From: Sulfuritalea sp.
GTDB taxonomy: Bacteria; Pseudomonadota; Gammaproteobacteria; Burkholderiales; Burkholderiaceae_C
Direction of reading: 5' to 3'
Length of the DNA stretch: 52,372 bases
NCBI GenBank assembly: GCA_021737875.1
Contig: JAIPDD010000002.1
Coordinates: forward strand, 1-52,372
Shown piece by piece: positions 44,294 to 51,605 of this stretch (the first letter of the stretch is position 1; each line of letters begins with the position of its first letter). The translations under genes were made by a program, and so were the position numbers. The notes beneath the pieces are model-generated. The model was not told where the DNA came from. It made no database searches and saw only the letters and a list, made by a program, of their open reading frames with translations.

Positions 44294-45094
44294 ATGTCTG
44301 ACGCTGCTCCAACAGGCTTGAAACGGATGCGCGCCGCGCCACCATGGCCCTTGCCCGCGCTCTTGGCCTGGGGCGCAGCGTGGGCGGTGTTTCGTATTTC
44401 ACTCAGCCAAGGCCTGCATATCGGCTGGGCGCTGTCCTTGGCCAGCGCACTGGGCATTGGCCTGAGCCTGTGGGGAAACTCGTGGTGGCGCAAGGGGCTG
44501 ATTGCCGCGGGCTTTCCGGTGTCCTTGGCCTTTACCTTGCCGATGCTGGGCTTGGGTGATTTGCCAGCATGGGTGTGGCTTTTGCCCATGGCCTTGATGC
44601 TCTTGGTCTACCCCATCAACACCTGGTCGGACGCCCCCTTGTTTCCAACGCCTGCGAACGCGCTCTTGGATGTGCCAGCGCATGCGCCTTTGAAATCGGG
44701 CGCAAAAGTTTTGGATGCCGGCTGCGGCTTGGGCCATGGCTTGCGCGCCTTGCGCCGCGCGTATCCCAAAGCCCAGTTTTATGGCATTGAGTGGAGCGCC
44801 ATGCTGCGGTGGTTGTGCGCCATGCGTTTGCCCTGGGCGCGGATCACCCGCGGCGATATTTGGGCGGCAGATTGGTCGGGATACCACATGGTTTACCTCT
44901 TTCAGCGCCCAGAGAGCATGCCGCGCGCAACGCAAAAAGCCGGGCAGGAATTGCGCGCGGGCGCGTGGTTGGTGAGCCTCGATTTTGAAGCCGCCGAACT
45001 CATTCCCACAGCGCGCTATACGGCGCCCAACGGTAAAACGGTGTGGCTGTACCGCGCCCCTTTTCAAATGGATAAAAACCATGGCACTGATTAA
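44294..45094 (+). CDS. membrane-anchored class I SAM methyltransferase-like protein
   Basis: A 266 aa protein with two parts. The first 110 residues contain three to four hydrophobic helices (around LLAWGAAWAVF, WALSLASALGIGLSL and LPAWVWLLPMALMLLVYP). The second part is a Rossmann methyltransferase domain with the SAM motif VLDAGCGLGHGL, YGIEWSAM and a shortened C-terminal half. The acceptor is unknown; a membrane lipid or membrane protein would fit. ATG 44294 is chosen over TTG 44285. It starts 28 nt after parB and overlaps the next gene by 14 nt. Confidence 0.82.
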   Translation: MSDAAPTGLKRMRAAPPWPLPALLAWGAAWAVFRISLSQGLHIGWALSLASALGIGLSLWGNSWWRKGLIAAGFPVSLAFTLPMLGLGDLPAWVWLLPMALMLLVYPINTWSDAPLFPTPANALLDVPAHAPLKSGAKVLDAGCGLGHGLRALRRAYPKAQFYGIEWSAMLRWLCAMRLPWARITRGDIWAADWSGYHMVYLFQRPESMPRATQKAGQELRAGAWLVSLDFEAAELIPTARYTAPNGKTVWLYRAPFQMDKNHGTD

Positions 45095-46229
45095 CTACCT
45101 GACCCAAATCAACATCGACTTTGGCACCTTGTCCTTATTGAAAGCCGAATGCGAGCGGGTGGGCATTCAAAAGCCCTTGATCGTGACCGACGCGGGCGTT
45201 CGTGCTGCCGGCGTGCTCGACAAAGCGTTGCTGGCCTTGGGCGCCATGCCACACGCCATCTTTGACCAAACCCCCTCCAACCCCACCGAGGCGGCGGTGC
45301 GCGCGGCGGTAGCTGTTTTGAAGGCCCACGGTTGCGATGGTTTGATTGGCGTGGGTGGCGGCTCCAGCCTTGACTTGGCCAAAGGTGTTTGCATTGCCGC
45401 AACGCACACCGGCCCCTTAAAAACCTTCGCCACGATTGAAGGTGGCAGCCCAAAAATCACCGACGCGGTCTTGCCCCTGATTGCCGTTCCGACCACGGCA
45501 GGCACGGGCAGCGAAGTAGCCCGTGGCGCGATTATTATTTTGGATGACGGGCGCAAGGTGGGTTTTCACAGCTGGCACTTGGTGCCCAAAGCTGCGCTGT
45601 GCGATCCCGAGCTCACCTTGAGTTTGCCGCCGGGGCTCACGGCAGCCACCGGCATGGACGCGATTGCGCATTGCATGGAGACCTTTATGGCGCCTTCGGT
45701 CAATCCGCCTGCCGACGGCATTGGGCTTGACGGTCTGGCCCGCGGTTGGAGCCACATTGAGCAAGCCACGCGCAACGGCGCCGACCGCGATGCGCGTTGG
45801 AACATGATGAGCGCCAGCGTACAAGGGGCCTTGGCATTTCAAAAAGGACTGGGCTGTGTGCACAGCCTAAGCCACAGCTTGGGCGGCGTGAACCCGCGCT
45901 TGCACCACGGCACCTTAAACGCCATCTTCTTGCCCGCCGTGATTCGTTTCAACGCGCCTGCGCAGTCCATGCAAAAAGACAAACGCTTGCAACGCATGGC
46001 GCATGCCATGGGCCTAGGAAGCTGTGATGCCAAAGGCGCGGAGCTTGCAGAGGCGATCCACGCCATGAATGCGCGCTTGGGCTTGCCCCGTGGACTCAAA
46101 GCCTTGGGTGTGGGCGCTGACGTGTACGAAAAAATCATCGACGGCGCGATGGCAGACCACTGCCACAAAACCAACCCGCGTTTGGCGACGCGTGAGGATT
46201 ACTTAGAGATGCTTCGCACGTCGGAATAA
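45081..46229 (+). CDS. iron-containing (group III) alcohol dehydrogenase
   Basis: A 382 aa NAD(P)-dependent alcohol dehydrogenase of the Fe-ADH family. The nucleotide-binding GGGSSLDLAK is at residues 92-101. TTAGTGSEVARGAII and metal-ligand segments AIAHCMETF, HSLSHSLGG and LHHGTLNAIFLP supply the histidines. The physiological alcohol or aldehyde is unknown. ATG 45081 overlaps the methyltransferase gene by 14 nt; the frame is open further upstream, but that part is out of frame with the family start. Confidence 0.93.
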   Translation: MALINYLTQINIDFGTLSLLKAECERVGIQKPLIVTDAGVRAAGVLDKALLALGAMPHAIFDQTPSNPTEAAVRAAVAVLKAHGCDGLIGVGGGSSLDLAKGVCIAATHTGPLKTFATIEGGSPKITDAVLPLIAVPTTAGTGSEVARGAIIILDDGRKVGFHSWHLVPKAALCDPELTLSLPPGLTAATGMDAIAHCMETFMAPSVNPPADGIGLDGLARGWSHIEQATRNGADRDARWNMMSASVQGALAFQKGLGCVHSLSHSLGGVNPRLHHGTLNAIFLPAVIRFNAPAQSMQKDKRLQRMAHAMGLGSCDAKGAELAEAIHAMNARLGLPRGLKALGVGADVYEKIIDGAMADHCHKTNPRLATREDYLEMLRTSE

Positions 46230-46248
46230 AGCCAAAGCGAAAAATACA

Positions 46249-46275
46249 ACGCTGTTTTACAGCGTAAATATTTTC
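46249..46275. terminator. hairpin between convergent genes, possible bidirectional terminator
   Basis: ACGCTGT (46249-46255) and ACAGCGT (46259-46265) form a perfect 7 bp stem with a TTT loop. On the plus strand AAATATTTT follows. On the minus strand the complement gives TGTATTTTT. It overlaps the stop codon of the minus-strand gene and lies 19 nt after the alcohol dehydrogenase stop. Confidence 0.45.
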
Positions 46276-47681
46276 CCCGGGTTGAGAATGTTTTGCGGGT
46301 CTAGCGCGCGTTTGATGGTGCGCATCATGTCCACTGCGCCCGCGCCGGTTTCTGAGACTAAGAAGTCCATCTTGTGCAAGCCCACGCCGTGCTCGCCGGT
46401 GCAGGTTCCGCCCAAACGCAAGGCGCGGTCCACCAGTTGCGTGTTGAGCCGTTCAGCCACTACCCGTTCTTGCGGCACCGTGGGGTCAATCAAATAGCCC
46501 ATATGGAAATTACCGTCACCCACGTGGCCGACCATAAAGTAAGGCAGCCCCGCTTCCTCGGCCTCGGTGACGGAATCTAACAAGGCTTGCGCCAGTTTAG
46601 AAATGGGCACGCAGGTGTCGGTGGTGATGGCGCGACAGCCCGGGCGCGACTGAACGCCCGCAAAGTAGGCGTTGTGGCGCGCGGTCCACAAGCGGGTGCG
46701 CTCCTCTGGCGTGTTTGCCCATTCAAACGCTGCGCCACCATGGTCTTGGGCCAGGGTCTGCACGGTTTGCACCTGCTCTTCTACAGACGAAGGGGAGCCA
46801 TGAAACTCCATTAGCAGCATCGCACCTTCACGCAGCGTGAGCTTAGAGTGTTGGTTCACCATGCGGATGGTGTTGGCATCAAGCAGTTCGCAGCGGGCAA
46901 TCGGCACTCCGAGTTGAATAATTTCAATGGTGGTGTTGACTGCATCTGCCAAAGAGGAAAAAGAACAGGTTGCCGCCATCACCGCTTCGGGCAAAGGATA
47001 GAGTTTGACCGTGATCTCCGTCATCACCCCCAAGGTTCCCTCGCTGCCCACCATCAAGCGCGTTAAGTCGTAACCTGCGGATGATTTTTTGGCCCGGGTG
47101 CCGGTGCGTATGACCTCGCCACTGGCCGTCACCAGCTCCAAGGCCAGCACGTTTTCGCGCATGGTGCCATAACGCACTGCGTTGGTGCCGCTGGCGCGGG
47201 TGGCGCTCATACCGCCAATACTGGCGTCTGCGCCGGGATCGATGGGGAAAAACAGGCCTGCGGATTTCACGGCCTCGTTGAGCTGTTTGCGCGTGACCCC
47301 AGGCTGAACCGTCACGGTTAAATCTTCGGCGTTGATGCTGAGCACCGCATTCATCCGGCTCACATCGACGCTGATGCCACCTTGAACCGCGAGCAAATGT
47401 CCTTCAAGGGATGAGCCCACACCAAAGGGAATCACTGGCGTTGCATACTGGCTTGCCAGGCGCAGCGTGTCGGAGACGTCTTGGGTTGACTGGGCGAACA
47501 CCACTGCAGCCGGGGGCGGAACATCAAAGGCAGACTCATCGCGGCCGTGTTGCAGGCGCACCGCCATGGCGTTAGAAAACTGCGTCCCGAAGCGCGCTTG
47601 AAGCGTTTTGATCAACTCGGCGGGAACGGCGCGGGCGGTGGATTCAAAAAAAGCAGGGCTGGGAAAAATAGGTGCATTCAT
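46257..47681 (-). CDS. FAD-binding D-lactate/glycolate dehydrogenase-like oxidoreductase
   Basis: A 474 aa flavoprotein of the GlcD/D-lactate dehydrogenase (cytochrome-type) group. The PCMH FAD-binding domain shows PVIPFGVGSSLEGH, GVTRKQLNEAV, and GGMSATRASGTNAVRYGTM. The C-terminal FAD-oxidase domain ends TCTGEHGVGLHKMDFL and ALDPQNILNPGKIF. It oxidises a 2-hydroxy acid such as D-lactate. There is no glcE or glcF partner gene nearby, so a single-subunit enzyme is favoured. GGAG precedes ATG 47681, 9 nt away. Confidence 0.92.
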   Translation of the reverse strand: MNAPIFPSPAFFESTARAVPAELIKTLQARFGTQFSNAMAVRLQHGRDESAFDVPPPAAVVFAQSTQDVSDTLRLASQYATPVIPFGVGSSLEGHLLAVQGGISVDVSRMNAVLSINAEDLTVTVQPGVTRKQLNEAVKSAGLFFPIDPGADASIGGMSATRASGTNAVRYGTMRENVLALELVTASGEVIRTGTRAKKSSAGYDLTRLMVGSEGTLGVMTEITVKLYPLPEAVMAATCSFSSLADAVNTTIEIIQLGVPIARCELLDANTIRMVNQHSKLTLREGAMLLMEFHGSPSSVEEQVQTVQTLAQDHGGAAFEWANTPEERTRLWTARHNAYFAGVQSRPGCRAITTDTCVPISKLAQALLDSVTEAEEAGLPYFMVGHVGDGNFHMGYLIDPTVPQERVVAERLNTQLVDRALRLGGTCTGEHGVGLHKMDFLVSETGAGAVDMMRTIKRALDPQNILNPGKIFTL

Positions 47682-47745
47682 CGGGTAAAACTCCAAGGTG
47701 CCCATAAAGCGGGAATAATCGCATTTTTAATCAAAAGTCTGCACC

Positions 47746-48318
47746 ATGGGAAACCGTCTTACACAAATCGCCACCCGCACCGGAGATGGCGGCACCACCG
47801 GCTTGGGCGACAACACCCGGGTTTCTAAAAACAGCTTGCGAGTTCACGCCATGGGTGAGGTCGACGAACTCAACTGCCATATTGGTGTTTTGCTGTGCGA
47901 AGACATGCCCGAGCCCGTGCGTACGGCTTTGGTAGAAATTCAACACCAACTCTTCAACTTGGGCGGCGAATTGTCGATTCCCGGTTTTGAGTTGCTTAAA
48001 GCCCAGGCGGTATTGGATCTCGATGAAGCCTTGGCCCTGCACAACGAGGCCCTGCCCAAACTCCAAGAATTTATTCTTCCCGCCGGAAGCCGCGCTGCGG
48101 CCTTGGCACATGTCTGCCGAACCGTAGCCCGCCGCGCCGAACGCGCGGTGGTGGCGCTAGGCAACGAAGACGCGCTCAAAGACGCACCCCGCCAGTACTT
48201 GAACCGCTTGTCGGACTTGATGTTTGTGTTTGCCCGTGTGCTCAACCGCCACCGCACCGATGGCACCGTAGGCGATGACGTTTACTGGAAAAGCGAGCGC
48301 ATGGCCAGCTTGGGCTAG
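47746..48318 (+). CDS. cob(I)alamin adenosyltransferase, PduO/CobO-type (ATR)
   Basis: A 190 aa PduO-type ATP:corrinoid adenosyltransferase producing adenosylcobalamin. The ATP-binding N-terminus TRTGDGGTTGLGDNTRVSK, VDELNCHIG, the LPAGSRAAALAHVCRTVARR helix and LNRLSDLMFVFAR match the family. There is no cobalamin riboswitch visible in the 64 nt upstream. No B12-dependent mutase or other cobalamin gene is in the window. Confidence 0.94.
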   Translation: MGNRLTQIATRTGDGGTTGLGDNTRVSKNSLRVHAMGEVDELNCHIGVLLCEDMPEPVRTALVEIQHQLFNLGGELSIPGFELLKAQAVLDLDEALALHNEALPKLQEFILPAGSRAAALAHVCRTVARRAERAVVALGNEDALKDAPRQYLNRLSDLMFVFARVLNRHRTDGTVGDDVYWKSERMASLG

Positions 48319-48433
48319 GCCGGTAAATCGCTACTTTCGGGGCGCAGAGGCCAGACATGCCCATGATGATCCCACTGATATCGCACGGTCCGCAGACTTT
48401 TTGCAAGCGGCAAGACCGCCTTTGCACAGGGGC

Positions 48434-48461
48434 TTGACAACGCTATTTTTGTTTATACAAT
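48434..48461 (+). promoter_or_regulatory. brnTA promoter with near-leaderless start
   Basis: TTGACA (48434-48439), a 16 nt spacer and TACAAT (48456-48461) form a strong sigma-70 promoter. The brnT ATG is only 7 nt beyond the -10, so transcription should start at or within a base or two of the start codon. TTGT-TTAT-ACAA overlaps the -10 as a short dyad where the BrnT-BrnA complex could bind. The rest of 48319-48433 shows only a weak bulged hairpin near 48400-48425. Confidence 0.65.
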
Positions 48462-48468
48462 AAATAGA

Positions 48469-48735
48469 ATGCGCTACGAATTTGATCCCTCCAAAGACGA
48501 AAGCAACGTGGAAAAGCACGGCGTGTCGCTGGCTGATGCCGAAGAATTTGAGTGGGAAGCTGCGGTGGTTCGTGAGGACACGCGCGAGCAATATGCTGAA
48601 CCACGCTTTGAAGCAAAAGGGTACATCGGTGACCGCTTGCACGTGATCGTGTTCTGCATTCGCAGCGATGTGGTGCGTGTTATCAGCCTTCGCAAGGCCA
48701 ACCCAAGAGAGGTGAAAAGCTATGCCGAAACTTAA
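48469..48735 (+). CDS. brnT: BrnT-family ribonuclease toxin
   Basis: An 88 aa type II toxin of the RelE-like BrnT family. The start FDPSKDESNVEKHGVSLADA, then the EEFEW segment, GDRLHVIVFCIRSDVVRVIS and the ending LRKANPREVKSY are the family pattern. It is expected to cleave RNA and to be neutralised by BrnA. It overlaps the antitoxin gene by 14 nt. There is no Shine-Dalgarno site, consistent with a nearly leaderless message. Confidence 0.92.
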   Translation: MRYEFDPSKDESNVEKHGVSLADAEEFEWEAAVVREDTREQYAEPRFEAKGYIGDRLHVIVFCIRSDVVRVISLRKANPREVKSYAET

Positions 48736-49060
48736 ACCGGGGACCATCATCCCCAAGTCCAATGAGACTGCATTCATCAATGCTGGCATTGCAGCTGATG
48801 TCGACGCACGCGAACTTGGCAGCGAATGGCATGAGGGCGCTAAACCTGCAAGTGAAGCATTTGAACCGAAGACCTATGCCGCCTTGGTTGCCATGAAACG
48901 CCCACGTGGTCGCCCAAAGTCGCAAGAAACGAAGGTCTTCACCGCGATTCGACTGGATGCGGATCTGCTGGAAACATTCAAGGCCACCGGCAAGGGCTGG
49001 CAAACCCGCGTGAATGCCGCCTTGCGTCAGTTCATTACAGAACACCCAATGGGCCACTGA
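48722..49060 (+). CDS. brnA: BrnA-family antitoxin
   Basis: A 112 aa antitoxin. The N-terminal half is acidic and probably wraps the toxin (PSNETAFI-like region, ARELGSEWHEGAKPASEAFE). The C-terminal ribbon-helix-helix part follows PRGRPKSQETKVFTAIRLDA and ends GWQTRVNAALRQFITEH, the usual BrnA DNA-binding and dimer domain. It likely represses its own promoter with BrnT. AGAGGTGAA lies 8 nt before its ATG, giving the antitoxin a much better ribosome site than the toxin. Confidence 0.92.
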   Translation: MPKLKPGTIIPKSNETAFINAGIAADVDARELGSEWHEGAKPASEAFEPKTYAALVAMKRPRGRPKSQETKVFTAIRLDADLLETFKATGKGWQTRVNAALRQFITEHPMGH

Positions 49061-49156
49061 TCAGCCGATCAACCGTTTCAACACACAGAAACTTTCAGCA
49101 GTTTTGTAGATGCGTTTTCATCCTAGAAAAACACCCTGCAATGCTAAATTAAAGTT

Positions 49157-49576
49157 CTAGCGCGGCGGCAAAATCGCCACGGTCAAGCGCGACGCACAGA
49201 CCATCTCTCCGGCTTCATTGCGCAGGTCGATTTGCCAAACCTGGGTTGTCCGACCGCGGTGCACGGGCCGCGCGGTGCCAATGACCCAACCGGATTTGAC
49301 GCCACGCAGGTGGTTGGCGTTGATGTCCAAGCCCACGGCTTGGTGACCCTCTGGGCTGGAATACGCCGCGCCACAAGAGCCCAAGGTTTCTGCCAGCACC
49401 ACCGACACGCCACCGTGCAGCAAGCCATAGGGCTGGTGGGTGCGGGCATCAACAGGCACCCGGCCCACAATAAAGTCATCTCCCACCTCGACGAACTCAA
49501 TACCCAAATGAGAGCTGGCCGTGTTAAGGCTGCTCTGGGTGAGGATGTCAACAGAAATCGGTTTTTGCCAAATCAT
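49157..49576 (-). CDS. hotdog-fold thioesterase (PaaI/YdiI-like)
   Basis: A 139 aa acyl-CoA thioesterase. The core HGGVSVVLAETLGS, with G-L-L upstream and NHLRGVKSG downstream, matches the MenI/YdiI/PaaI group, where the Glu (here in AETLGS) is catalytic. It may hydrolyse an aromatic or 1,4-dihydroxy-2-naphthoyl CoA; the substrate is not fixed by sequence. GGAG precedes the ATG by 10 nt. It follows the FAD oxidase gene by 39 nt on the same strand. Confidence 0.9.
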   Translation of the reverse strand: MIWQKPISVDILTQSSLNTASSHLGIEFVEVGDDFIVGRVPVDARTHQPYGLLHGGVSVVLAETLGSCGAAYSSPEGHQAVGLDINANHLRGVKSGWVIGTARPVHRGRTTQVWQIDLRNEAGEMVCASRLTVAILPPR

Positions 49577-49615
49577 GCGAAGGGTTCTCCAAAGGGGAGA
49601 ATTTAACCGATGCGT

Positions 49616-51037
49616 TTACAACTCGTCTTGCATCCAATACCACTTGTACAAAAAGTACTGCCCAAACCGGCGAAACGGCGCAAAGGCCTCCGAGCGCACC
49701 AGGTTGAAAAGATTCGGGTACTGCAAGGCAGAGTTGTAGATCGGAAGATTGAAAACCGCGTTATCGCTGTCTTTGCCCGCAACGCGCTGCGCCAAACGCT
49801 TACCCGCCCAGGTTGAAAAAGCAACGCCGTTGCCGCCGTAGCCGACCGCGTGCCATACGGTTTGCAGCGGGTCAGGGCGCGCAATACGCGGCATCATGTC
49901 GTGGCTCACATCCACCCAGCCCCACCACGAGTAGTCAATTTGAATGCCTGCCAAAGGCGGAAACTTACGCGCAATCGCATCGGTTAACAGTTTCAAATGC
50001 TGCGGATCTTGCGCATCAGCGCCGGTGATGGAACTGCGGCTTCCCAGCTGCAAGCGGTTGTCGTTTAAGAGCCGGTAGTAAAAACGCAGCGTGCGCGTGT
50101 CGGTCATGAACGTTTGCGAGCGGAAATTGGTGGCTTGGATTTCAGCGTCGGTCAGTGGTCGGGTGACCACCGAGTTAGAAAGTATCGGCAGAATTTTATT
50201 TTTAAGCAGCGGCGTCATTTGCTGGCCGGTATAGCCGCCCGTGCAAACAGCCACCCGCTTTGCGCGAACGGTGCCACCGGGTGTTTGCAAATGGTGTATT
50301 CCGTTGATCGTTTGCCAGCCTTGCACGGGGCTGGCTGGGTGCACTTTCGCACCAAGCGAGCGCGCTTTGCGCATGAGCTCAAAGGTGAATTTAAGCGGGT
50401 GAATGCCTACGCCATCGGGCTCCCACATCGCGCCTTGCGCATCGCGCTCATCGCAGAATTGCTCTTGAAATTCTTCTTTGCCGAGCATCTTGGCCTGGTA
50501 GCCAAAGATATCGCGGCGAACCCGGGTTTGCTCTTTGAGGTAGGCCACTTTTTCAGGGCGGTGGGCCACATACAGGTGGCCGCCGTCATGGGCATCACAA
50601 TGGAATTCACGCGTGAGGGTTTTGAAGTTTTCAAAGCCGGTTCGAATTTCGGTGTCGAGCTTTTTGGCGGTGTCGATGCCCCAGCGTTCAATCCACTGGG
50701 AGCGCGTTAAGCGCCCGCTGGCATTTTGGCCTTGGCCGCCGCTGCGGCTGGAGCAGCCCCACGCGGTTTGATTGGCTTCTAAAACCACCGCCGCAATCCC
50801 ATGCTCTTGCGCCAAATACAGCGCCGTCGACATGCCGGTGGACCCCGACCCAATGATCGCAACGTCGACATCGATGTCGTGTTGAATCGGCCCATCGTCT
50901 TGCGGCGCGGGGCCTGCGCTGGCAACCCAGTACGTGGGCGCGTAATCGCGTCCTGCCCCCGGCGTTTTAGCAACCAGTGGGTCGTATTGGGGGTCGTAGC
51001 GCGTGGACTGCGGTGGGCTAGAGGTAAGCATGGCCAA
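49616..51037 (-). CDS. FAD-dependent amine/amino-acid oxidase (PuuB/DAO-like)
   Basis: A 473 aa DAO-domain flavoprotein. FAD motif IIGSGSTGMSTALYLA has the GSGSTG turn at residues 63-68. GCSSRSGGQGQNASGRLTRS is the family second block, and the C-terminal GYGGNGVAFSTWAGKRLA closes the FAD site. It resembles gamma-glutamylputrescine oxidase and related amine oxidases, but the substrate is not established. It lies 12 nt after the NTF2-fold gene and divergent from a MocR-type regulator, which suggests an amine or amino acid pathway. Confidence 0.9.
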   Translation of the reverse strand: MAMLTSSPPQSTRYDPQYDPLVAKTPGAGRDYAPTYWVASAGPAPQDDGPIQHDIDVDVAIIGSGSTGMSTALYLAQEHGIAAVVLEANQTAWGCSSRSGGQGQNASGRLTRSQWIERWGIDTAKKLDTEIRTGFENFKTLTREFHCDAHDGGHLYVAHRPEKVAYLKEQTRVRRDIFGYQAKMLGKEEFQEQFCDERDAQGAMWEPDGVGIHPLKFTFELMRKARSLGAKVHPASPVQGWQTINGIHHLQTPGGTVRAKRVAVCTGGYTGQQMTPLLKNKILPILSNSVVTRPLTDAEIQATNFRSQTFMTDTRTLRFYYRLLNDNRLQLGSRSSITGADAQDPQHLKLLTDAIARKFPPLAGIQIDYSWWGWVDVSHDMMPRIARPDPLQTVWHAVGYGGNGVAFSTWAGKRLAQRVAGKDSDNAVFNLPIYNSALQYPNLFNLVRSEAFAPFRRFGQYFLYKWYWMQDEL

Positions 51038-51049
51038 GTGCCTTGGTAA

Positions 51050-51472
51050 TTATTTGGAAGCAGGGAGGTTGGGGCGCGCTTTGCGAAACGCGTTTTTCAC
51101 AGTGATCTTTCCGTTTTTGAACGTGAAAATATCCACGCCGTCGGTCTCAACGCGGCTGCCGTCCGCGGCAGTTCCAGTAAAGGTCCACTGCGAAACGCCA
51201 AAGTCCCCTTGAACAAAGTGCACGCCGTTGCTCCAATGCGCATCCGGTAATGCGGCCCAAGCACCTGCAAATGCTTTGCGAACGGCATCGGGGCCGACGT
51301 GGCGCGCGCCACACACATCAGGACCACCTGCGGTCATAAAGACACAGTCATCACTCATGAATTGCATGAGGCCATCAACATCATGGCGGTTCCATGCGTC
51401 GCTGAATGCGGCCAGGGTGGCTTCGGTAATGGGTGCGTGGGACAAGGTCGGCTCCAATGGAAAGGTAAGCAT
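51050..51472 (-). CDS. SnoaL/NTF2-fold protein
   Basis: A 140 aa protein of the SnoaL-like or NTF2-like superfamily. It has FSDAWNRHDVDGLMQFMSDD, FGVSQWTFTG and DGVDIFTFKNGKITVKNAFRK as the typical strand and loop blocks. Members bind or isomerise small molecules; the ligand is unknown. ATG 51472 is preferred over upstream in-frame codons to 51574, which cross the regulator's operator region. It is the first gene of the minus-strand operon with the FAD oxidase. Confidence 0.85.
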   Translation of the reverse strand: MLTFPLEPTLSHAPITEATLAAFSDAWNRHDVDGLMQFMSDDCVFMTAGGPDVCGARHVGPDAVRKAFAGAWAALPDAHWSNGVHFVQGDFGVSQWTFTGTAADGSRVETDGVDIFTFKNGKITVKNAFRKARPNLPASK

Positions 51473-51490
51473 TTCAGAATAGGGTTTTTG

Positions 51491-51605
51491 GGGCCAGTTT
51501 GGTAGAGCCAGATCGGTGGTTTCAGCCAAGCCAGCCGTCACTTTGGCGCGTGTCCAAGGGGCAACTGGACCCACCTATCTGGCTCTGCATATACTCCACT
51601 GGACC
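51491..51605. promoter_or_regulatory. divergent MocR-type operator: 16 bp inverted repeat plus CTGGnnC repeats
   Basis: AGAGCCAGATCGGTGG (51504-51519) and CCACCTATCTGGCTCT (51571-51586) are inverted repeats matching at 15 of 16 positions. Each arm has a CTGGnnC unit with a second copy 14 nt away: on the left, complement of CTGGCCC (51491-51497) and CTGGCTC (51505-51511); on the right, CTGGACC (51565-51571) and CTGGCTC (51579-51585). A further CTGGACC is at 51599-51605. TGGACC (51566-51571) and TATACT (51590-51595), 18 nt apart, form a possible regulator promoter ending 10 nt before its ATG. The arrangement fits autoregulation and control of both directions. Confidence 0.7.

Noticed and set aside
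46249-46265. Operator for the alcohol dehydrogenase or lactate dehydrogenase genes
   Set aside because: The dyad lies between two convergent 3' ends and has T-rich flanks on both strands, so a terminator is more likely.
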